Shown here: piece after piece, positions 8,104-15,716 of the stretch
Numbering within the stretch: position 1 is the first letter of the stretch
How the letters are laid out: each line of letters starts with the position of its first letter
DNA from: Catellatospora vulcania
GTDB lineage: Bacteria > Actinomycetota > Actinomycetes > Mycobacteriales > Micromonosporaceae
Assembly (NCBI RefSeq): GCF_009720385.1
Contig: NZ_WARX01000001.1
Span: 1,302,001 to 1,366,000, forward strand
Reading direction: 5' to 3'
Length of the DNA stretch: 64,000 bases
Notes under the pieces: generated by a model
Seen by the model: the letters and a program-made list of their open reading frames with translations, nothing else
Told to the model about the DNA's origin: nothing
The model's database searches: none
Program-made: the position numbers and the translations under genes

Positions 8104-9582
8104 TCAGCGGACCCCCGCTGTCTTCTCGCTGCGTGCCGTTGTCCGCACCGGTGTCATCAACGCGGTCGCCACGGCGGCCAGCACCAGCAGCAGCACCGAC
8201 ACGCCGAGCGCCGGCCGGGCCGCGGCCAGCAGCGCGTCCGGCACGGACACCGCGAGCCCGCCGGAAGGCGATCCGGCCGGCGCGCCGCCTCCCGGCGCCG
8301 CCGCGTCCAGCCGGTGCTGCAGCACCGCGCCGGTGACGGCCGCGCCCAGTGCCGCGCCGACCTGGCGGGCCGTGTTGAGAACGCCGGAGGCCGCCCCGGC
8401 CAGCGGCGCTGCCACGGCTCGCATCCCCGCGCTGGTGGTGGGCGCGATGGTCAGCCCCATCCCGACCCCCAGCGCCATCAGCACCCAGAAGTACGACCAG
8501 CTCGTCCAGTCCCGCTCGGCCAGCAGCGCCACTGCCGCCACCGCGGCGGCGTGGCAGAGCAGACCGGCCCCCAGCAGCCTGCGCACGTCGACCCGGTCGG
8601 ACAACCGCCCCGCCAGCGGTGCCACGGCACTGAGCGTCAGCGTCCACGGCAGCGCCGTCATCCCGGACAGCTGCGGGCTCATGCCCAGCGCGCGCTGCGT
8701 CGTGATCACGAAGACCAGCAGGAAACCGTGCAGCGCGAACGACGTCACCAGGGTGATCACGGCGGCGACCGCGAACGACCGCTCGCGCAGCAGCGCCGTG
8801 GGCACCAGCGGCACCGGATGGCGGTGCTCCCACCACACGAACAGCCCGAGCCCCAGCACCCCGGCCACCAGCACCGCCGGGACCGTGACCGGCCCGGCCA
8901 GCCGCCCCCAGCCGTGCCGCTCACCCTCGATGAGCCCGTACACGAGCGCCACCAGGCCGAAGGTCACCAGCCCCACCCCGACCAGGTCGAACCCGCGGGG
9001 GCGCGGTACCCGCACGTCGGGCACGAACCGGCGGGCCGCGGCGAGCCCCCACACCGCCAGCGGCACGTTCAGCAGGAACACCGACTGCCAGCCGACGTGC
9101 GTGACCAGCACACCGCCGACGGTCGGGCCGGTCACCGCGGCCACCCCGCCCACCGCGGTGAAGACCCCGAACGCGGCACCGCGCCGCTGTTCGGGAAAGA
9201 CGGCCGTGATCAGCACCAGGGCCTGCGGCAGCATCGCGGCGGCGCCCACCCCCTGCACCACCCGCGCCGCGACGAGCTGCCCGGTGTCCTGTGCCAGCGC
9301 GCACAGCAGCGAGGCCAGCGCGAAGACGGCCAGCCCCGCCACGAACACCGTGCGCGCGCCCCACCGGTCCCCCAACCGGCTGAACACGATCAGCAGCGAC
9401 GCCAGGGCCAGCAGGTAGCCGTTCAGCACCCACAGCAGCCCGTCGACGCCGGTGCCCAGCGACTCCATCAGCGCCGGCGCGGCCGTGTTCACGATGCTGG
9501 TGTCCAGCAGGATCAGGTAGTTGCCCAGGCACAGCACGCCCAGCGCGGCCCACGGCCGGGCCGCCGGGCCGCCGCCGGTCAC
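8104..9582 (-). CDS. MFS drug exporter, EmrB/QacA (DHA2) type
   Basis: 492 residues with about 14 predicted membrane spans. The first helix and loop, LLDTSIVNTAAPAL, and the motif A region SRLGDRWGARTVF are typical of the DHA2 family. The GTG start at 9582 overlaps the stop of the upstream AhpD-like gene (GTGA), so the two are translationally coupled; the open frame further upstream is only the shadow of that gene. In enediyne clusters this transporter type (SgcB-like) exports the toxic product and contributes to self-resistance. That role is inferred here from position. Confidence 0.9.
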   Translation of the reverse strand: MTGGGPAARPWAALGVLCLGNYLILLDTSIVNTAAPALMESLGTGVDGLLWVLNGYLLALASLLIVFSRLGDRWGARTVFVAGLAVFALASLLCALAQDTGQLVAARVVQGVGAAAMLPQALVLITAVFPEQRRGAAFGVFTAVGGVAAVTGPTVGGVLVTHVGWQSVFLLNVPLAVWGLAAARRFVPDVRVPRPRGFDLVGVGLVTFGLVALVYGLIEGERHGWGRLAGPVTVPAVLVAGVLGLGLFVWWEHRHPVPLVPTALLRERSFAVAAVITLVTSFALHGFLLVFVITTQRALGMSPQLSGMTALPWTLTLSAVAPLAGRLSDRVDVRRLLGAGLLCHAAAVAAVALLAERDWTSWSYFWVLMALGVGMGLTIAPTTSAGMRAVAAPLAGAASGVLNTARQVGAALGAAVTGAVLQHRLDAAAPGGGAPAGSPSGGLAVSVPDALLAAARPALGVSVLLLVLAAVATALMTPVRTTARSEKTAGVR

Positions 9583-10631
9583 CGCGGGCCGCCCACCGCG
9601 CCGTCGAGGCGACCCGCGGCGTGCATCCGCGCCCCGAGCACGCGCGCCGCGGTCATGCTGGACCAGGCGGTCAGCCTGACCAGAGCGCCGTCGTCGGCCA
9701 GGCCGGCGTCCGCGACGACCGCGGGCGTCACCCGGTAGGAGGCGAACACCGTCAGCAGCGCCAGCCGCGCCATGCCGCGATGCTCGGGCGCCAGCGCGGA
9801 CACCGCCCCGTCCAGCCAGTCCTGCGCGTGCAGGCCGGGCCCGCCGTCGGGCAGCCGGGCCGCCTGTGCCGACACCAGATCGCGCACCTCGGCAGGCAGG
9901 CTCTGCCCGGCCTCGTCGACGGCGGCGGCCGCCGCGCCGAACGCCGCCGCCACGGACGGCCGCCCGCGCGCCCAGGCGAGATCCGCGGGCAGTTCGGCGT
10001 CGGGCAGCAGCCCCGCGGACCCGCCGGGCGTCACCCGGCCCCGGGCGAGCGCACCGAGCAGCCGTGCCGCCATCCGGCCCATGACCTGCCGCGCCGGGCC
10101 GCGCACCGCCGGGGGCAGTGGCGAATCGGGCAGGAAGACGTTGACCATGCGGTTCAGGTAGTGGAACGTGACCGCCGTGCCGATCAGCTCGGGCGCCTGC
10201 GCCGGCGGGAACGGCGCGGCCGCGCCCGGCCGTCCGGCCCACGCGGTGAGCTCACGCAGCCGGGTGCCGCCCGGCCCGGCCGCGTCCACCGCGTCGCGGC
10301 CGCCCAGCCCGGCCAGCGTGCTGCCGTGCACGTCCACGCAGTACGGGCAGCTGTTGGCGGCCGAGACCGCGGCGGCCACGGCTTCCCGGTCCAGGCGCGT
10401 GGTCAGGCCGTCGGCCAGCAGCGCCTCCCGCAGCACGGTCCAGGCGGCGGCGAGGCGGGGCGGGTCGGGGGAGTGCAGGACGATCGGCGGGGCGAGCATC
10501 CCGAACTCCGCCGCGACCTGGCGGTACACCTCGCCCACCAGCCCGCTCGCCGCTGCCGGGTGCACCGGCGTGACATGCCGGACGTGGCGCAACGTCGCGC
10601 CGCGTGTGGCCCAGGACAGCAATGCGCCCAT
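9579..10631 (-). CDS. AhpD/carboxymuconolactone-decarboxylase-like protein A
   Basis: 350 residues from an ATG at 10631 behind AGGAGAA. It carries one CxxCxxxH motif, NSCPYCVDVH, about residues 92-101, as in AhpD-type thiol peroxidase-fold proteins. The total length is twice that of a single CMD domain, and the C-terminal half is helical without a second motif. The protein at 13258-14319 is a clear paralog with the same layout (HVTPVHPAA versus YVTPTPLAA, and CPYCV in both). It lies between the GMC oxidoreductase and the exporter in one operon. A redox or radical-detoxifying role is possible but unproven. Confidence 0.8.
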   Translation of the reverse strand: MGALLSWATRGATLRHVRHVTPVHPAAASGLVGEVYRQVAAEFGMLAPPIVLHSPDPPRLAAAWTVLREALLADGLTTRLDREAVAAAVSAANSCPYCVDVHGSTLAGLGGRDAVDAAGPGGTRLRELTAWAGRPGAAAPFPPAQAPELIGTAVTFHYLNRMVNVFLPDSPLPPAVRGPARQVMGRMAARLLGALARGRVTPGGSAGLLPDAELPADLAWARGRPSVAAAFGAAAAAVDEAGQSLPAEVRDLVSAQAARLPDGGPGLHAQDWLDGAVSALAPEHRGMARLALLTVFASYRVTPAVVADAGLADDGALVRLTAWSSMTAARVLGARMHAAGRLDGAVGGPR

Positions 10632-10668
10632 GATCTTCTCCTAAGCGACGCTTCGGGGTACGAGCAAT

Positions 10669-10694
10669 GGCCGCGCCGGCGAGCCGGCACGGCC
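10669..10694 (-). terminator. hairpin between GMC and AhpD-like genes
   Basis: A near-perfect 11-bp stem (GGCCGCGCCGG with its complement, one mismatch, CGAG loop) lies in the 71-bp gap just after the GMC stop. It may be an attenuating or processing hairpin within the operon rather than a full stop. Confidence 0.45.
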
Positions 10695-10702
10695 ACGGAC
10701 GG

Positions 10703-12334
10703 TCAGCGACGCGCCGGAACCCGGCTCGACGCCACCGGTTTGGGCAGGTCGCCCACGTAGGTCACGGCCACGCCGCGCCGCTGCGCCGCCTGCACGATGC
10801 CCGGCATCGCCCGCTCGGCCAGCGCCGAGATGGTCAGCGCCGGGTTCACCGTCAGCGCGCCCGGCACCGCCGAGCCGTCGGTGACGAAGATGCCCGGATG
10901 GTCGCGCAGCTCATGCCGGTCGTCGAGGGCGGAGGTCGCCGGGTCGTCACCGATGCGGCACGACGCCAGCGGGTGCACCGTGTACGCGCCGACCACGTCG
11001 TTGGTCCACGGCGTGACCGTGGCCAGACCGTCGCGCTCCAGGATGTCCTTGACGTCGGCGTCCGACAGCTCCCACCCCCGGCGCGTGTTCGCCGTGGGCC
11101 GGTACGACAGCGAGCTGTGACCCAGCATCTGCTGGGAGAACCGGGTCGCCGCACCGGTCTCCGGCGGCGGCCCGAAGACACCCTCGTTGTCGTCCTCGGA
11201 CATCGTGAAGATGGTCAGCCAGGATCGCCAGCGGCGCATCATCTCCTTCTTCTCCAGGCCGAACCACGCCGGCCCGGCCGCGTCGGCGGCCTGCGCCAGG
11301 ATCGTGCCCAGGCCCGGCGGGAAGTACAGCTGCTCCAGCGAGTAGCGCTCGTACTCCGGCAGGCTGCCGTCCAGCCGGTCCCAGCTGGCCACGGTCGGGC
11401 CACGCCCGATCTGGTACGCCTCGTACGCGATCCCGTCCCCGCGGGACAGCCCGAGCACGTCGCGCACCTTGTCCTCGTCGAACACGGCGGTGTTGAGCCG
11501 CTCGCCGTTGCCGGAGAAGTACCGGCCCACGGCGTGCGGCATGGGGCCCAGCGTCGCCTCGGAACGCTGCAGGATCACCGGCGTCGCGGCGGTGCCGGCG
11601 GCCAGCACGACGATCTGGGCGTCGATCGCGCCCTCGTCGTGCAGGACCCGGTAGTCCTCGCCGTCCACGATCCGGTAGTGGACGCGGTAGCTGCCGTCGT
11701 CGTTGCGCGACAGGTGCTGGACCTCGTGCAGCGGACGGATCTCGGCGCCGTGCTCCAGCGCGCCGGGCAGGTAGTTGAGCAGCAGCGACTTCTTGGCGTC
11801 GAACTTGCAGCCCGCGGCCATCCAGTTGCAGTTGACGCACTCCGCGACGTCCACCGCCGACGGAGCCGGGTTGGCGGTGCGCCCCGCATGGTGGCAGGCC
11901 GCCGCCCACAGGCCGCCGCCGTAGGGGATGCTGTCCCAGCTCTGCTGGGTCACCGGCAGGGCCTCGCTGACCCGGTCGTACCAGGGGTCCAGGGTGTCCC
12001 GGGTGATCGCCGCCGGCCACATCCGCCGGCCGATGCTGCCGTGGCGCTCGAACACGAACCGCGGCGCGCGCGGCATCGTGGCGAAGTAGACCACGCTGCC
12101 GCCGCCGACGCAGTTGCCGCTCAGCACGCTCATCCCGTCGCCGATGGTGAAATCGAAGATCCGGGTGTAGGAGGAGCCGAGTTTGAAGTCGTGGTCGAAC
12201 TCGTCGGCGTTCAGCCACGGCCCGCGCTCCAGCACCACCACCCGGGCGCCGCCGGCGGCCAGGTGGTAGGCGGCGATCGCCCCACCGAATCCGCTGCCGA
12301 TGACCAGGACGTCGGTGCTCTCGACGGCGCTCAT
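10703..12334 (-). CDS. GMC-family oxidoreductase (cholesterol-oxidase-like)
   Basis: 543 residues. The N-terminal FAD motif is VLVIGSGFGGAIAAYHLA, and GMSVLSGNCVGGGSVVY is the GMC glycine-rich segment. NPALTISALAER near the C-terminus holds the conserved asparagine, and AYTVHPLASCRIGDD carries the catalytic-site histidine. The ATG at 12334 overlaps the stop of the DUF5987-like gene (ATGA), an arrangement like that of the two subunits of gluconate-type dehydrogenases. As I recall, 9-membered enediyne clusters contain an oxidoreductase of similar length (E9); this may be its counterpart. Substrate unknown. Confidence 0.88.
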   Translation of the reverse strand: MSAVESTDVLVIGSGFGGAIAAYHLAAGGARVVVLERGPWLNADEFDHDFKLGSSYTRIFDFTIGDGMSVLSGNCVGGGSVVYFATMPRAPRFVFERHGSIGRRMWPAAITRDTLDPWYDRVSEALPVTQQSWDSIPYGGGLWAAACHHAGRTANPAPSAVDVAECVNCNWMAAGCKFDAKKSLLLNYLPGALEHGAEIRPLHEVQHLSRNDDGSYRVHYRIVDGEDYRVLHDEGAIDAQIVVLAAGTAATPVILQRSEATLGPMPHAVGRYFSGNGERLNTAVFDEDKVRDVLGLSRGDGIAYEAYQIGRGPTVASWDRLDGSLPEYERYSLEQLYFPPGLGTILAQAADAAGPAWFGLEKKEMMRRWRSWLTIFTMSEDDNEGVFGPPPETGAATRFSQQMLGHSSLSYRPTANTRRGWELSDADVKDILERDGLATVTPWTNDVVGAYTVHPLASCRIGDDPATSALDDRHELRDHPGIFVTDGSAVPGALTVNPALTISALAERAMPGIVQAAQRRGVAVTYVGDLPKPVASSRVPARR

Positions 12335-12900
12335 GCCGGGCTCCCGGTGGGTGTCGTGTTCGGATGGATGTCGGCCAGCGCGCGGCCGTAGGAGAAGCGG
12401 GGGAACCGCCAGGCGCCGTCGGCGTCGGGCCGGGAGTAGCCGATGGCCAGCAGGCCGGGGTGCCCGTCGCGCAGCGCGTCGGGGGTGCTCAGGTGCGCGG
12501 CGGAGTCGAACGCCATGTTGCTGAACAGCGCCATGCCGACCCACAGCGCCTTCTCCGGATGGTCGACGCCGGTGAGTTGCGCGACGAGCGCGGTCCGGTC
12601 GGCGAACGCCAGCGCCACGAACGGCGGCAGGTCGTCGGCCAGGGCCAGGCCGTGCTCGCCGGCATACTGCTGGGTGTGGCCGTTGAGCATCATGGCCAGG
12701 CCGTCCAGCGAGTCGGCCAGCCCGCCGGCCGGGTGCCGCAGCAATTCGAGCGCGCCGGAGGCGACGGCGCCGCCACCGGCGCTCACGCCCGCGACGGCGT
12801 GGTCGTGCGGATGGCGTTTCTCGCCCGGAATGATGGTGTCGGCGAAGGCCTCCAGCGTCATGGACGTGGGATCGGTCGCCTCGGGAAAGTCGGGTTGCAC
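12331..12900 (-). CDS. DUF5987 / gluconate 2-dehydrogenase subunit 3-like protein
   Basis: 189 residues from a GTG at 12900 behind GGGAGG. TLEAFADTIIPGEKRHPHD is the opening signature of the small subunit that accompanies GMC dehydrogenases (gluconate dehydrogenase subunit 3 and DUF5987-like proteins). No twin-arginine or other signal peptide is visible, so the pair is probably cytoplasmic. Overlap with the following GMC gene supports a two-subunit enzyme. The size is close to the conserved unknown E8 protein of enediyne clusters; equivalence is a guess. Confidence 0.75.
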   Translation of the reverse strand: MQPDFPEATDPTSMTLEAFADTIIPGEKRHPHDHAVAGVSAGGGAVASGALELLRHPAGGLADSLDGLAMMLNGHTQQYAGEHGLALADDLPPFVALAFADRTALVAQLTGVDHPEKALWVGMALFSNMAFDSAAHLSTPDALRDGHPGLLAIGYSRPDADGAWRFPRFSYGRALADIHPNTTPTGSPA

Positions 12901-13257
12901 GATGTCGCCTCCCTGCTTGGTGGGGAACCCGAGTCATCGTGCAGCGGCATTCACGGCCGGTTCATCTTCCACAGTGCCCTGGGCTTTCGACTGCTTTCCG
13001 GGCACCTGCGATGCCGCGGCACGGGTGCCTTCACCAATGCGGTGAGCTGGCGAATCCCGGTGGAATGAGCCGTCGTCGTGGTGCGCCTTCTTCGATAGTG
13101 CGGGTCCTGTCCGGCATCGTCGGTGCGCCATTGTGTGGCGGGTTTCTCCGATCGTGCGCGGTTGCCCGCGCAGGCGTTGTCGCCTCATCCGGCGCGCGAA
13201 TACTGGGGAAACGCCGCCCGGACACCGCCGGCGCGGCGTCGGGTCACGGAGGTTGCC
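12901..13257. promoter_or_regulatory. divergent control region with a partial cluster motif
   Basis: 357 bp between the DUF5987-like gene and the second AhpD-like gene, with no convincing gene. At 13084-13102 the right half of the cluster dyad is intact (TCGA-n3-TGCG), while the left half reads CGCC with one extra base. This lies about 165 bp from the plus-strand start and 190 bp from the minus-strand start, further than at the other copies. Confidence 0.4.
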
Positions 13258-14319
13258 ATGGTCGTCGGGCGGATCGCGTCGTCAGTCATCCAGCGCCAGG
13301 TCAAGTACGTCACCCCGACCCCTCTGGCGGCCGTGGACGGCGTCCTGGGGCAGGTGTACGCGCAGGTCCTCGACGAGATGGGCCTGGTCGTGCCGCCGGT
13401 GCAGCTGCACTCACCGGTGCCGGACCTCGCGGCGGCCTACTGGATGCTGATGCGCGAGCCCATGCTGCCCACGGTGCACGTGGACCGGGCGGCCAAGGAG
13501 GCCGTCGCGACCGCGGTGGCGGTGGCCAACATCTGCCCCTACTGCGTCGAGATGCACAGCGTCGGCATGTATGAGCTGGCCACCGAACGCGACGCGGAGG
13601 CGCTGGCCGGCGACCGGATAGACGACCTGGCCGATCCGCGGCTGCGCACGCTGGCCGCCTGGGCCCGGCAGCCGGGCCACACCGGTCCGGTGCCGTTCGC
13701 CGAGCAGGCGCGTGCGGAGCTGGTCGGCGTGGTGGTCGGCATGCACTACCTGACCCGGATGGTGAACGTCTTCCTGTCCAGCTTCCTGCTGCCACCCCGG
13801 CTGGGCCCGGCGGGCCGCCGCCGGTTCAAGCAGGGCGCCAGCCGCGTGCTGCGCCCCACGCTGCGCGATCCCCGCGCACCGGGTCGCGCGGTGGAGCTGC
13901 TGGCGCCGGCCGAGCTGCCGGCCGACGCGGCCTGGGCGCAGGCCAGCCCATCGGTGGCGGCGGCCGCGGCCCGCTCGTTCGCCGCGTTCGAGGCGGCGGG
14001 GCAGCAGACGCTGACCCCCGCGGTGCGCGAAATCGTGCTAAGCCGGCTGGACAGCTGGCAGGGCGAGGAGACGGGCCTGAGCCGCGCCTGGTGCGAGCGG
14101 CTGGTGCAGCCGCTGCCCGAGCCGGAGCAGGCCGCGGCACGGCTGGCACTGCTCACGGCGTTCGCGTCGTACCAGGTGGATGCCGACGTCGTGGGTGAGT
14201 TCCGGCGTCATCACCCGGGGGACGCGGCACTGGTGCGGGCGGCGTCGTGGGCCTCGTACACGGCAGCACGCCGCGTCGGCAGCCGGCACCTGCCCCTACC
14301 TGATCCGGTGCGTCCTTGA
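13258..14319 (+). CDS. AhpD/carboxymuconolactone-decarboxylase-like protein B
   Basis: 353 residues; the ATG at 13258 follows CGGAGG and aligns with the start of its paralog. NICPYCVEMH, about residues 92-101, is the CxxCxxxH motif. The remainder mirrors the protein at 9579-10631, including the GMHYLTRMVNVFL segment that matches FHYLNRMVNVFL there. The two paralogs lie on either side of the DUF5987/GMC pair, one in each transcription direction, which suggests two related but non-redundant roles such as protecting or reducing reactive intermediates. Function is not established. Confidence 0.8.
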   Translation: MVVGRIASSVIQRQVKYVTPTPLAAVDGVLGQVYAQVLDEMGLVVPPVQLHSPVPDLAAAYWMLMREPMLPTVHVDRAAKEAVATAVAVANICPYCVEMHSVGMYELATERDAEALAGDRIDDLADPRLRTLAAWARQPGHTGPVPFAEQARAELVGVVVGMHYLTRMVNVFLSSFLLPPRLGPAGRRRFKQGASRVLRPTLRDPRAPGRAVELLAPAELPADAAWAQASPSVAAAAARSFAAFEAAGQQTLTPAVREIVLSRLDSWQGEETGLSRAWCERLVQPLPEPEQAAARLALLTAFASYQVDADVVGEFRRHHPGDAALVRAASWASYTAARRVGSRHLPLPDPVRP

Positions 14320-14333
14320 CCAGAGGCAGATAG

Positions 14334-14351
14334 CGCAATTTCGAAGATCCT
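14334..14351 (+). promoter_or_regulatory. cluster dyad motif, copy 4 (left half and core)
   Basis: CGCA-n3-TCGA-n3-TCCT: the left arm and core are conserved and the right arm is degenerate. It is centred about 87 bp upstream of the GTG at 14430 that opens the main biosynthetic operon. Confidence 0.5.
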
Positions 14352-14429
14352 GCCGCCCGCCCGCGACCGGCAACCTGTTGGGGGCCGGCGCGTCCGGCCG
14401 GACCCGGTCCACATCCCCGAGGAGGCAAC

Positions 14430-15002
14430 GTGACGATCGACCGCACCACGAGCCCGGCCACGAACGTCGGCTGGCTCAACGGAGCCGGACACCGCACCGC
14501 CCTGAACCTGTTCATGCTCGTCGTGCTGGCGCACTGGGCCGAGCACCTGACCCAGGCCTTCCAGATCTACGTGCTCGGCCGGCCGGCGCCGCAGTCACGC
14601 GGCGTGCTCGGCCAGTTCTTCCCGTGGCTGATCAGCTCGGAGTGGCTGCACTACGGGTACGCGCTGGTCATGGTGGTCGGCCTGTTCCTGCTGCGCAAGG
14701 GCTTCGTGGGCCGGGCGCGCACCTGGTGGACGGTGGCCTTCGCGATCCAGTTCTGGCACCACATCGAGCACCTTCTGCTGTTCGTGCAGGCGCAGACCGG
14801 CACGCCGTTCTTCGGCAAGGCGGTGCCGACCAGCATCCTGCAGCTGTTCGTGACCCGCGTCGAGCTGCACCTGTTCTACAACACCGTGGTGTTCCTGCCG
14901 ATGGTGGTGGCCGTCTACCTCCACCTGCGGCCCAACCGCGCGGAGCTGGCGCAGGCGGTGTGCGGCTGCGTCGACAAGGCCGCGGTGCCGGTGCCGGCGT
15001 GA
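14430..15002 (+). CDS. His-rich four-helix membrane protein of unknown function
   Basis: 190 residues from GTG 14430 behind GAGGAGG. About four hydrophobic spans are visible, and histidines lie in or next to them: VVLAHWAEHLTQAF, SEWLHYGYALVM, FWHHIEHLLLF and RVELHLFYNTVVF. Such spacing could bind heme or copper. Its stop overlaps the GTG of a CopC-domain gene, so the pair is translationally coupled and probably works together at the membrane. I do not recognise the family and know no enediyne core gene like it. The coding call is secure; function is inference. Confidence 0.8.
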   Translation: MTIDRTTSPATNVGWLNGAGHRTALNLFMLVVLAHWAEHLTQAFQIYVLGRPAPQSRGVLGQFFPWLISSEWLHYGYALVMVVGLFLLRKGFVGRARTWWTVAFAIQFWHHIEHLLLFVQAQTGTPFFGKAVPTSILQLFVTRVELHLFYNTVVFLPMVVAVYLHLRPNRAELAQAVCGCVDKAAVPVPA

Positions 15003-15583
15003 CCGAGACCCACGGGCGCGGGGCCACCGGGAAGCGCACCTCGGCTTCCCGGCCGGCCCTCGCCGCGTTCGTCATCGCGCTGGTGGCGGTGGGTGCGCCC
15101 GCGCTGCTCACCGCCGAGCCCGCCCCGGTGCGGCTGGCGGCGGTGGATCCGGCGGCCGACGCGGTGCTGGCCGCCGTGCCGGAGTCGGTGGCCCTGCGGT
15201 TCACCGGCGACCTCGCCGCCCGCGAGGTCCATGTGACCGTCGCGGACGCGACGGGCGCCACCGTGTCGGCCGGGCAGCCGACCTTGTCGGGCGGCACCGT
15301 CACCACCGCGCTGGGCGTGGGCGGGCCGGGCGCCTACCTCGTCGTCTACCACCTGCTGCTCGACGACGGCAGGTCCATCTCCGGCACCAGCCGCTTCGCC
15401 GTCGACCCGGCCGCGCCACCGGCCGCCCCGAACACCGCCGATGCCGCGGTCGCCCTGGCCGACACCGGCCACGCCCACGTGCCGGCACCGGACCCGCTGA
15501 ACCTCGTGCTGACCGCCGTGGCCGCCGTGCTCATCCTGGCGCTGCTGGCGCTGCTGTTCACCCGGCCCGCGGTGCGCGACTGA
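14999..15583 (+). CDS. membrane-anchored CopC-domain protein
   Basis: 194 residues, GTG start overlapping the previous stop. An N-terminal signal or anchor (ALAAFVIALVAVGAPALL) precedes a CopC-type beta domain. That domain has LAAVPESVALRFTGDLA, then GPGAYLVVYHLLLDDGRSISGTSRFAV, and a C-terminal span, LVLTAVAAVLILALLALLF, ends the protein. The first mature segment lacks the usual N-terminal His (P-VRLAAVDPA), so copper binding of the classic kind is doubtful. The histidines in DTGHAHVPAPD, just before the last span, are an alternative site. Extracytoplasmic location is inferred. Confidence 0.8.
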   Translation: MTETHGRGATGKRTSASRPALAAFVIALVAVGAPALLTAEPAPVRLAAVDPAADAVLAAVPESVALRFTGDLAAREVHVTVADATGATVSAGQPTLSGGTVTTALGVGGPGAYLVVYHLLLDDGRSISGTSRFAVDPAAPPAAPNTADAAVALADTGHAHVPAPDPLNLVLTAVAAVLILALLALLFTRPAVRD

Positions 15584-15623
15584 GCCGTGCCGACCGGCTG
15601 TCGGCACGCGCGCGGCCGGATTG

Positions 15624-15641
15624 CGCATCCTCGAAGGGGCC
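15624..15641 (+). promoter_or_regulatory. cluster dyad motif, copy 5 (left half and core)
   Basis: CGCA-n3-TCGA-n3-GGCC with a degenerate right arm, centred about 84 bp before the first DUF1702 gene. It suggests a second promoter inside the long operon. Confidence 0.5.
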
Positions 15642-15716
15642 GCGGTGCGGCTCCTTCGCCCACGATGAGGTGCGCCCGCCGAACGTCGGCGGGTTCGAGC
15701 ACGTTATGGAGGGACG

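Noticed and set aside
8104-10242. 712-codon version of the MFS transporter
   Set aside because: The first 220 codons are the wrong frame of the AhpD-like gene; GTG 9582 overlaps that gene's stop and begins just before the first membrane helix.
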